Shown: positions 15,353-22,291 of the stretch, in pieces
How the letters are laid out: each line of letters begins with the position of its first letter
Numbering within the stretch: position 1 is the first letter of the stretch
Assembly (NCBI GenBank): GCA_964548165.1
Contig: CAZJQD010000008.1
Location: 1-64,000 of the forward strand
Direction: 5' to 3'
DNA from: CAZJQD01 sp964548165 [NCBI: uncultured bacterium]
GTDB taxonomy: Bacteria; UBA8481
DNA length: 64,000 bases
Notes under the pieces: model-generated
The model's database searches: none
Told to the model about the DNA's origin: nothing
What the model saw: the letters and a program-made list of their open reading frames with translations, nothing else
Translations under genes and position numbers: made by a program

Positions 15353-16868
15353 ATCGCTGTTCCATCCGGCTCCGGACACTCTCGGCGTAGACGATGTCAG
15401 CTCGCTTCCGGAGCGCGTCGAGCCAGTCCCTGTAGAGCTGGTTCTTGAGGAAGTCGCGGTACTCACGCTCGGTGCTGACCCGGAAGTTGTCCCAGAGGTC
15501 CGGATTTCCACCGCGGCGTCGCTCGATGCGGACGACATGGAACCCATGACCGGACTGGATGACGTCCGAGGGCTTACCTACCTCCAGGTCGAAGACGGCG
15601 CGCGTGATGGCGGGGTCCAGGACGATGCTGCGGCCCGTGCCGAAGTTGCCCACTTCCGAGCCGATCCGTTCCAGGCTCCCGCTGTCCGGATACAGCTCCG
15701 GGGTCATCTCCCCGGGGATGACGTCCCCGAGAAGGCCCCCGTTGGACGCCGACTTGCCGCTGGAAAATTGGCGGGCCAGGGCGGCGAAGTCCGCGCCCTC
15801 GGCGATCCGGCGCCGCAGGTCTTCGGCCAATGCCTTGGCGCGGGCGACTTCGCTGTCGCCCGACAGGGTGTTGCGGATGCCGTCCGCCACGTCCGCGTAG
15901 GCCTGCCGGTGAGGCATCTCGTGGGCATCGAAGAGCGCGATGTGGTAACCGAACTCGGTCTCGATGATCTCGGTCGGGATCCCGACGGGCCAGTTGAAGG
16001 CCACCGTGTCGAATGCGGGGACCATCTGCCCGCGCTGGAACCAGTCCAGCTCCTCGGCGTGAGCGGGGGACATCGTGTCCGCCTTGAACTGCGCGAAGAG
16101 GCGGCCGAAGTTCTCGCCCGCGCGCAGTCTCAGGAGGAGGGCTTCCGCCCGCGAGCGAGCGGCGAAGCGCTGTTCCGCGTCGGCGCCGGGAGCGAGCCGG
16201 AAGAGGATGTGGCGACCTCGGACACGCTCGCCGATGATGAAGGAGTCCCCGTGAGCGTCGTAATAGGCTTTCGCGTTCGCCTCGGCCACGAACGAGCCGG
16301 GCCGGACCAGGATGTGCCTCAAGAGCGCGCGCTGGTAACGGAGATTGTAGTAGTCGCGCAGTTCCTCGGGGGTGACGACGACGCTGCCGGAAACCCAGTT
16401 GTAGACCTTCCACTGGGTGATGTCCTCGCCGATCACCTTTTCATAGGCCGCCCACTGGGAAGCCGGGAGGTCGCGGCGGGCGCGGGCAAAACGGCCCAGG
16501 TCGAGGTTGCCGTCCTCGTTGCGGAAGAGCCGTTCCCGGGTCTGATCGACGATCTCGTGATCGGTTGCCCGGAGCTTGAGGCGCTCGGCTTCCTGCATCG
16601 CGAGCCGCGCGCCCACGAGCTCGTCGACGACGGTCTTGTAGAGCTTCTGCTGGTCGGTCTCGGTCAGGTTGCCGGCGTTCTCGAGCCGCTGGCCGTAGGC
16701 GCGGTCGACTTCCTCGAAGCTGATCTCGTCGCCGTTGACCTTGACCGCGTAGGGGGTGCCCCGCGTGTCGCTGACATTGGCTCCCCATTCAAGGATGATG
16801 GTCGCCACGAAGGCCAGGACGAGCGCTATGACTCCCCACTTGGCCATATTTCTAAATTTCTGGAGCAT
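15351..16868 (-). CDS. ppiD: PpiD/SurA-like periplasmic peptidyl-prolyl isomerase
   Basis: A 505-residue inner-membrane-anchored foldase. Residues 1-30 give a short cytoplasmic end and one membrane helix (WGVIALVLAFVATIILEWG), as in PpiD. A SurA/PpiD N-terminal chaperone region follows (about 40-190), then two parvulin-type rotamase domains (about 215-330 with RHILFRL ... FGYHIALFDA, and about 355-465 with FAALARQFSSGKSASNGGLLGDV ... GFHVVRIERR). E. coli PpiD has one parvulin domain, so the double set is more SurA-like. The start at 16868 begins the anchor directly; the reading frame stays open far upstream but there is no sign of coding there. It is divergent from a TPR protein with about 70 bp between starts. 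Confidence 0.9.
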   Translation of the reverse strand: MLQKFRNMAKWGVIALVLAFVATIILEWGANVSDTRGTPYAVKVNGDEISFEEVDRAYGQRLENAGNLTETDQQKLYKTVVDELVGARLAMQEAERLKLRATDHEIVDQTRERLFRNEDGNLDLGRFARARRDLPASQWAAYEKVIGEDITQWKVYNWVSGSVVVTPEELRDYYNLRYQRALLRHILVRPGSFVAEANAKAYYDAHGDSFIIGERVRGRHILFRLAPGADAEQRFAARSRAEALLLRLRAGENFGRLFAQFKADTMSPAHAEELDWFQRGQMVPAFDTVAFNWPVGIPTEIIETEFGYHIALFDAHEMPHRQAYADVADGIRNTLSGDSEVARAKALAEDLRRRIAEGADFAALARQFSSGKSASNGGLLGDVIPGEMTPELYPDSGSLERIGSEVGNFGTGRSIVLDPAITRAVFDLEVGKPSDVIQSGHGFHVVRIERRRGGNPDLWDNFRVSTEREYRDFLKNQLYRDWLDALRKRADIVYAESVRSRMEQR

Positions 16869-16937
16869 GACCAAAGAGCGTAGCTCAACGGGTTCCTCGC
16901 GGCAACAGCGTTGCGCATCGGGCGCGGGGAGCAGAGA

Positions 16938-18209
16938 ATGGCCGCGATGCGTGTCGCGAATCGCAAGTGGTGGCGGACCGAGCCATCCGGGGGAGGCGCT
17001 CCCGGCGGGGGCGGAGGCGGGGGGCGCCGCAGGAACGGCGAGCCGCCCTGGACGCGCCTCGTCGACTGGCTGACCGGCCTCGATACGGCGGCCGCCGTCA
17101 TGCTGGCGATCGGCGTCGGCCTCCTCACGGCCGTCGCGCTCTATCTCTATCCTCCCTGGCATACGGCGCCGCGAGGGGCTCCGCCCGCGCTCGACGTGAG
17201 GGAGACGCGGCAGAGGCTGGCCGAGGACCCGCTCGACTACGCGACCCGTCTGGAGTTCGCGCGGTATTACCTCCAGTGGGGCCTGGCCGTCTCGCGGCGG
17301 CAGGCGCCGATGGATGACACCATGACAGACTCGGAGATGTACGCCTACTTCGAGGGGCGGCTCCAGGAGTGGGAGAAGCTGGGCGAGAACGTCTCGGGCC
17401 TGCGCGACATGCTCAGGCGGGACTTCGCCGCTTTCCGGACCCGCTTCGTGACCGAGGAACGGGCGGTCTCCAAGGGCATGTTCGAGCAGGCGGTGCTGCT
17501 CTATCGCCAGACGCGCGCGCTCGGCGCCAATCTCTCCGCCCGTGATCTCTACGACCTCGGCACCGCCTACTACCAGATGGGTCCGGAAGGCTACGAGGGA
17601 GCGGCCCGGTTTCTCGGGGAGGCCGTTGACCGCGGCCTGGTCTCGCCGCGCGCGCTGACGTTTCTCGGCAACGTCGCCGTCGCTCGCGGAGATTATGACC
17701 GCGGCATCGCGCTCTACCTGCAGGCCCTCGACGATGCCCCGGAGGACCCGATTCTCGCCTTCAACCTGGCCCTGGCTTACAAGGAGCGGGGCAACTTCGA
17801 GCCCGCGATCGAGTACCTGCGGGTGACGCTGCGCCTGTACCAGGACAAGGAGAATCTCGTGGAGGACGAGCTCTCGATCATCCTGCAGTCCCGTCTCGCG
17901 CTCGGCTGGTGCCTCCTGAAGGTGGGGCGTCACGCGGAGGCGATCGAGCAGTTGGAGACGCTCCTGGAGGGACAGCCTGACCTGGCGGAGGCCTACTACT
18001 GGCTGGGGGTCGCCTACGAGGCCCTGGGCCGCCATGAACTCGCGCGCAGTCACTACCAGCGGGCCGTGCGGTTGCAGCCCGGGTTCCGGGATGTGAACGA
18101 GCGCCTGGCGGCGGTGGAACGCCTCATCGCGGCCGAGCGCGCGGGCGCGACGGGCCGGCCAATCCGGGGCGTGCCCGTCTCGCGGCAATCCGCGCCCCGC
18201 GCCCGCTAG
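16938..18209 (+). CDS. Membrane-anchored TPR protein
   Basis: A 423-residue protein with a basic, Gly-rich N-terminus (residues 1-45, including seven consecutive Gly), one membrane helix (about 54-76, AAVMLAIGVGLLTAVALYLY) and a large TPR region (about 160-410). The clearest repeats are ALTFLGNVAVARGDYDRGIA, PILAFNLALAYKERGNFEPA, LGWCLLKVGRHAEAIEQ and AEAYYWLGVAYEALGRHELA. It probably scaffolds envelope proteins. ATG 16938 is chosen for its GGGGAG site 5 bp upstream; an in-frame TTG at 16911 is possible. It is divergent from the PpiD-like gene, so the two may share regulation. Confidence 0.8.
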   Translation: MAAMRVANRKWWRTEPSGGGAPGGGGGGGRRRNGEPPWTRLVDWLTGLDTAAAVMLAIGVGLLTAVALYLYPPWHTAPRGAPPALDVRETRQRLAEDPLDYATRLEFARYYLQWGLAVSRRQAPMDDTMTDSEMYAYFEGRLQEWEKLGENVSGLRDMLRRDFAAFRTRFVTEERAVSKGMFEQAVLLYRQTRALGANLSARDLYDLGTAYYQMGPEGYEGAARFLGEAVDRGLVSPRALTFLGNVAVARGDYDRGIALYLQALDDAPEDPILAFNLALAYKERGNFEPAIEYLRVTLRLYQDKENLVEDELSIILQSRLALGWCLLKVGRHAEAIEQLETLLEGQPDLAEAYYWLGVAYEALGRHELARSHYQRAVRLQPGFRDVNERLAAVERLIAAERAGATGRPIRGVPVSRQSAPRAR

Positions 18210-18225
18210 ACGCACGCCGCGCCCG

Positions 18226-19116
18226 ATGATGCCACGGCTCCAGATTCTCTTCGCGTTTCTCCTCTGGTCCACGACCGGTCCCCTGGTGCGAGCCGCGGAC
18301 CTGCCCGTCGCCAACTTCATCACGATCGCGAACGCGGCCGGCCTCGGATTTCTTCTCCTCATCTTCGGCCGCCGCATCGTCGGAGGTCTTGGCGCCCTCC
18401 CGCGCGGGCCCATGCTCAGGCTCTGCCTGGGCGGCATCGTCAACATCTGGAGCTCGTACGTCGCGTTCTCCTATACCTCGGTCGCGAACGTGATCCTCTT
18501 TCACTACGTTGCACCCGTTCTCGTAGCCGTCGCGGCGCCGATGCTCTTGAGGGAGAGACCCGAGCCCGGAACGTGGCTGGCCCTTGGGCTCGCGTTCATC
18601 GGGCTCGTCGTGTCCGCGTGGCAGGACGTGGCCGTGGGTGGGCGTCGCGACCTCGTGGGCATCGCGCTCTCCCTGGTCTCGGCGTTTGGATACGCGCTGG
18701 CCATCCTGGAGTCGCGGACCGTCGCGCGCGCGGGATGCGATCCGTTCGCGGTCGTGATGATCCAGGCCGGTTCGCTCTCGATCGTCACGCTCCCGCTCAT
18801 CCACTGGACGGCATGGCCCCTCGAGGGAACCCTCCTGGGGGCGCTGGCCGGCGTTCTGCACCTGACGATCGCCGCGGGCTTCTACCTGGTCGGGCTCCGT
18901 CGCGTGCCCGCCTCCACCGGCGCGGTCCTGGGGTACAGCGAGATCGTCTTCGGGCTCTTCTGGGGTGCCGTTCTCTTCGGGGAACCAGTCACTGTCTGGA
19001 AGATCGTGGGGTCGACCGCCATCGTCGGCGCCGGGTTGATGCTCGTTCGCACCACGAAGTTTTCGAGTTCTCCTGGGCCGGAAAATGCGTCGCCGGCTCC
19101 CATCAACCCGACCTGA
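18226..19116 (+). CDS. DMT-superfamily (EamA) transporter
   Basis: A 296-residue membrane protein with ten hydrophobic helices arranged as two EamA repeats (about 5-130 and 145-285). The first repeat ends ALGLAFIGLVVSAWQD and the second has GYSEIVFGLFWGAVLFGEPVTVWKIVGSTAIVGAGLML, the typical DMT ending. Family members export or import amino acids, nucleosides and other small metabolites; substrate is not predictable. It starts 16 bp after the TPR gene and is likely in the same transcript. Confidence 0.9.
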   Translation: MMPRLQILFAFLLWSTTGPLVRAADLPVANFITIANAAGLGFLLLIFGRRIVGGLGALPRGPMLRLCLGGIVNIWSSYVAFSYTSVANVILFHYVAPVLVAVAAPMLLRERPEPGTWLALGLAFIGLVVSAWQDVAVGGRRDLVGIALSLVSAFGYALAILESRTVARAGCDPFAVVMIQAGSLSIVTLPLIHWTAWPLEGTLLGALAGVLHLTIAAGFYLVGLRRVPASTGAVLGYSEIVFGLFWGAVLFGEPVTVWKIVGSTAIVGAGLMLVRTTKFSSSPGPENASPAPINPT

Positions 19117-19246
19117 TCGCGGCCGATCCGGGGCCTGGGCCGTAGACGAGCGCCATTCCCCGCACTTTGCATCGGGCGCCCTAAAGCCCGGCACGCCGAG
19201 GACCGATATTCGGAGAGCAGATCTCAGCTCCCGAGGAGGGCAACGG

Positions 19247-19756
19247 ATGAAAAAGCAGTCGCGGAAGTCGACCACGGTGACGGACATCGCGTCCGGTCGG
19301 AGGAAGACCTCGAAGTCGTCCTTCGGGAACGAGGGTCCGACCCTACGCACGGAAGGCAAGGTCGTCAGCCTGTCGCGACGGGTGGAGTCCTCGTCGGGGT
19401 CGCCTGAACGCGCCACTTCCCGCAAAGATCGCGCCGCCGAGTGCCTGGCGGAGCTGGGATTGAGCGATCGCGAGATCGCGGCGATCCGCGAGAGCGTGCC
19501 GGTCGTGCCCTTCGACATCGAGCTCGTGGGTCGTTGTCGCGCCTTCGTCACCGCGCACCTCCACGGGTGGGACCATGCCACGTGGCTGGCTTTCGTGGAG
19601 GACCTGGCGGCGGACGGCTATGCGATCGGGACGGATAGCGGCCGCTGGTGGCTGGCCCAGAAGTTCGTCGGCAGTATCCTCGAGGCGATCCGGGCCTCCG
19701 AGCTTGCCGCGATCGTGGCGGCGGATACCACGCTCCCGGTGGCCAAGGCGGCGTAA
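19247..19756 (+). CDS. Conserved-looking hypothetical protein, unknown function
   Basis: A 169-residue protein. Residues 1-65 are a Ser/Lys/Arg-rich, probably disordered start; residues 70-155 form a folded part (DRAAECLAELGLSDREIAAIRESVPVV, then WDHATWLAFVEDLAADGYAIGT) with an alpha-helical pattern. No signal peptide or membrane helix. The ATG at 19247 is set by GAGGAGG 8 bp upstream. The open frame continues upstream to 19085 but overlaps the transporter gene and lacks a ribosome site. I do not recognise the family. Confidence 0.65.
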   Translation: MKKQSRKSTTVTDIASGRRKTSKSSFGNEGPTLRTEGKVVSLSRRVESSSGSPERATSRKDRAAECLAELGLSDREIAAIRESVPVVPFDIELVGRCRAFVTAHLHGWDHATWLAFVEDLAADGYAIGTDSGRWWLAQKFVGSILEAIRASELAAIVAADTTLPVAKAA

Positions 19757-19790
19757 AGAGAGGCTCCTAACCTGATGTGTTCATGTAATT

Positions 19791-19959
19791 GAACCACGGA
19801 GACACAGAGACACGGAGAAAGTCCGGGCTCGAAATCAGAATCACAGATAGTCGAGCGGACTTTATAATGGGACCCAATTGAGGGAAGTATTACGGGAGAA
19901 GCGTTGTAGTTCCCCCGACTTAAGCATGGTGCCTCTGTGCCTCAGTGCCTCCGTGGTTC
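19791..19959. repeat. MITE-like element with 27-bp terminal inverted repeats
   Basis: Left arm 19791-19817 begins GAACCACGGAGACACAGAG; right arm 19933-19959 is its reverse complement with 23 of 27 positions matching. The 115-bp interior is AT-richer than its surroundings and has no ORF. Six T follow the right arm, so it could also act as a transcription terminator for the gene at 19247. ACCACGGAG/CACAGAG-type palindromes look like repeats I have seen scattered in many environmental genomes, but I cannot check copy number here. It fills most of the non-coding stretch 19757-20110. Confidence 0.65.
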
Positions 19960-20073
19960 GATTTTTTGGCTCGGGATAATGGTCTTCGGGACCGGAGCGG
20001 CGACGCGCGGAGGAAGAGGTTCACCGCACGGGCGCTGTCTTCGGTCCTTTGTCGTTAAGGGGGAATCGTCAAA

Positions 20074-20124
20074 GCGCGATCGCTAGAGCGCGGTCGCTAG
20101 AGCGCGATCGCTAGAGCGCGATCT
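20074..20124. repeat. Tandem 14-bp repeat, about 3.6 copies, at the 3' end of the PduS/RnfC-like gene
   Basis: Unit GCGCGATCGCTAGA at 20074-20087, 20088-20101 (one change, A to G) and 20102-20115, then a partial copy to 20124. Read on the minus strand each unit repeats the end of the gene, including its stop codon TAG, so the array looks like slippage duplication of the last codons beyond the true stop at 20111. Each exact unit contains the palindrome GCGATCGC. Confidence 0.8.
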
Positions 20125-21427
20125 CGAGGCGATGGGCGCGGAGCGAGAGCACCTGCCCGTCGATGGGGCTATGGACGCGCGCGCTGACGCCTTCCGCAGC
20201 CTCGCCGACGACGTCGCCGATCTTGACCCGGTCCCCGACTGCCTTCGTGGGTATGGCGGGCGCGCCGGAGTGGCCGTCGAGCGGGAGAAAGACCCGGCCG
20301 GGGGCCAGGGGCAGTCCTTGCAGGGGCGCCGGCACATCCCACTCGCCGATGCCGAGCCGCTCCACGAGCGCGTGCACGGGGACCTTCCGGTTCTCGAAGA
20401 ACTCGTTGAGGACGACGTTCTGTTCCCGGAACGGGCTCTTGAGGTTGTGCTTCTTCATCGCCACGCGCGTCTGGACCATCATCTCGCGGACCGGCAGGGG
20501 AATGGGGCAGGCCCAGAGCGAGCAGAGTCCGCACTCACAGCAGAGCGAGGCATTGAAGACGTCGGGGGCCATGGGTTGAGCGGAGAGCCCCGAGCGCATG
20601 ACCTTGGAGGGCCAGCAGCGGTGGCCGAGCAGGTAGCGTGGGCAGAATTCGGTGCAGAGGTTGCACTGGTCGCAGGCGGCGCGCGCGACGTGCTGGTGCT
20701 GCTCGGGCTTCTGCTGGCGCCGCGTCACGTAGGGATGATCGGCGGGGAAGACGAGGAAGCCGCTCGTCTTCTTCGTGACGATGGCCGAGGCGGGATCCAC
20801 GAATCGCCCCATCATCGGCCCTCCATCCAGGATGGCGAAATCGGCGACGGATGGTCCTCCGGCTGCTTCCAGGCAGAACGAGAGGGGTGTGCCGATCGCG
20901 GTCTCGACGGTGATGGGGTTATGGACCGCGCCGCCGATCGTGATGTGACGCGAGGTTACCGGGCGTCCCTCGTCGACGGCGGCGGCGAGCTGGATGAGCG
21001 TGACGACGTTCTGGACGAGGCAGCCGACGTCGCCGGGGCGCCCGCCCTCGGGGATGATCCGGCCCGTGACCTCGTAGACGATGTTGAACTCGTCGCCGGC
21101 AGGATAGTAGTCGTCGAGGATGGCGACCTCGACGCCGGTGCCGGCGGCGGCCTTCTCGACCGCGGCGATGGTGGCGTGGTGCTTGTGCTTGATGGCGACG
21201 CTGAATCGCGTGGCGCCGACGGCCTCGCCGGCCAACTGGAGGCCGCGGACGAGCTGGCGCGCGTAGGCGCGGCCGACCTGCTGATCGATCCTGAGGAGTG
21301 GTTCGCACTCGGCGCCATTGGCGATCACCCAGTTGGCCTTGCCGGAAAGCTTGATGTGGGTGGGAAAACCGGCGCCGCCGGCGCCCACGATGCCGGCCGC
21401 TTTCGCCGCTTCATTGATACTCATCAT
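20111..21427 (-). CDS. PduS/RnfC-like iron-sulfur, SLBB-domain electron-transfer protein
   Basis: A 438-residue flavo-iron-sulfur protein related to RnfC and to PduS cobalamin reductase. Order: N-terminal NADH/FMN-type RnfC domain (GIVGAGGAGFPTHIKL at about 11-26, IANGAECEPLL), an SLBB domain, two ferredoxin-like clusters (CDQCNLCTEFCP and CCECGLCSLWACP), and a C-terminal barrel-sandwich domain (about 360-435, VGDRVKIGDVVGE). This domain order matches PduS rather than Rnf RnfC, whose sandwich domain is N-terminal. No rnf genes, microcompartment shell genes or cobalamin enzymes are nearby, so its redox partner is unknown. The start at 21427 (ATG ATG tandem) is chosen because homology begins there; the stop sits in the tandem repeat. 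Confidence 0.82.
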   Translation of the reverse strand: MMSINEAAKAAGIVGAGGAGFPTHIKLSGKANWVIANGAECEPLLRIDQQVGRAYARQLVRGLQLAGEAVGATRFSVAIKHKHHATIAAVEKAAAGTGVEVAILDDYYPAGDEFNIVYEVTGRIIPEGGRPGDVGCLVQNVVTLIQLAAAVDEGRPVTSRHITIGGAVHNPITVETAIGTPLSFCLEAAGGPSVADFAILDGGPMMGRFVDPASAIVTKKTSGFLVFPADHPYVTRRQQKPEQHQHVARAACDQCNLCTEFCPRYLLGHRCWPSKVMRSGLSAQPMAPDVFNASLCCECGLCSLWACPIPLPVREMMVQTRVAMKKHNLKSPFREQNVVLNEFFENRKVPVHALVERLGIGEWDVPAPLQGLPLAPGRVFLPLDGHSGAPAIPTKAVGDRVKIGDVVGEAAEGVSARVHSPIDGQVLSLRAHRLEIAL

Positions 21428-21455
21428 CTGCCGTACAATACTCCCACAGGATCCC

Positions 21456-22289
21456 ATGACGTTCAAGACGACATCTTCGAGCCCGAGCGAGGGCCCGCTC
21501 AACCGCGTGCGCGCCGCTCCCCGCGATCTTGTCGCATTCTTGTTGCTCGTTCTCGGCCTGAATGCCTGCGCCTCGGCGGGCCCGACCCTGCCGGAATCCG
21601 GGACTCCCTCGGAACTGGCCCGCGCCTACTACGACCTGGTGCTCGCGGACCAGGCGCCTCCCGTGCGCGACCTCGAACGCCGCCTCGTCGGCACCGGAGC
21701 CTTCGCGGAACCCATCGGCTGGACGGGCTCGGGCAAGATCTTCGCCTCGGTGCTGGCGGGAACGATCACGAGCGAGACCGTCGCGATGCCGCGCTCCCCG
21801 CGCCGGTCGGGGACGGGAGAGGTACAGGCCATCGAGGTACGGACGCTTCACGCGACGGAGGTGCCGGACTGGTTTTCGTACATCGGGGAGTCGCGCCCGG
21901 GGTTCGCGAGCCTGGTGGCGGATCGCGTCTGGCTGGACGAGCGCGTCACCCGCGACACGGCCGTCCTCGCCGCGACGCTCTGGCACGAATACCAGCATGT
22001 CCGGGACCGGCGTCATTATCGCCGTCTCTCGCCGGCCATCCTCGAGGCCCGCGGCGCGATCCGGGAACTGACGACGGGCCTGGACGTGCGCGGCCTGCTC
22101 GGTCGCCTGGAGACGGCGCGAGCGAGCGGCGCCGAGGCCGCGCATTACCGCGAAGCGGCCGAGCGGGTGATGACGTCCATGGCGCTTGTCCTGGGCGCGT
22201 CGGCCGCGAGCGCGCCCGCGATCGCGGCGTTCGGCGACGAGGTTGTGGCCGCGGCCGCCGATGTTCTTGTCTCCCTGGCGGGGATGTAG
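21456..22289 (+). CDS. Putative lipoprotein with HExxH metallopeptidase-like motif
   Basis: A 277-residue protein with a lipoprotein signal (LLLVLGLNAC, cysteine near residue 35) and a folded domain containing TLWHEYQHVRDRRHY (about 175-189), an HExxH zinc-binding signature followed by more His/Asp residues. The C-terminal third is Ala-rich and helical. It may be a zinc-dependent peptidase or a former one; no third ligand is obvious to me. Its start lies 29 bp from the divergent PduS-like gene start, and the radical SAM gene begins 3 bp after its stop. I know no named family. Confidence 0.6.
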   Translation: MTFKTTSSSPSEGPLNRVRAAPRDLVAFLLLVLGLNACASAGPTLPESGTPSELARAYYDLVLADQAPPVRDLERRLVGTGAFAEPIGWTGSGKIFASVLAGTITSETVAMPRSPRRSGTGEVQAIEVRTLHATEVPDWFSYIGESRPGFASLVADRVWLDERVTRDTAVLAATLWHEYQHVRDRRHYRRLSPAILEARGAIRELTTGLDVRGLLGRLETARASGAEAAHYREAAERVMTSMALVLGASAASAPAIAAFGDEVVAAAADVLVSLAGM

Positions 22290-22291
22290 CG

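Noticed and set aside
20074-20115. GCGATCGC repeats as HIP1 and a cyanobacterial origin
   Set aside because: The octamer here comes only from local tandem duplication, and the gene content is not cyanobacterial.
20074-20124. CRISPR-like array
   Set aside because: Units are 14 bp and contiguous with no spacers; it is a slippage-type tandem repeat.
20111-21427. Part of an Rnf or Nqr complex
   Set aside because: No rnfA/B/D/E/G genes are adjacent and the domain order fits PduS better.
20132-22291. 5' extension of the radical SAM frame (over 700 codons upstream)
   Set aside because: It runs antisense to the PduS-like gene and overlaps the lipoprotein gene; homology starts at 22292.
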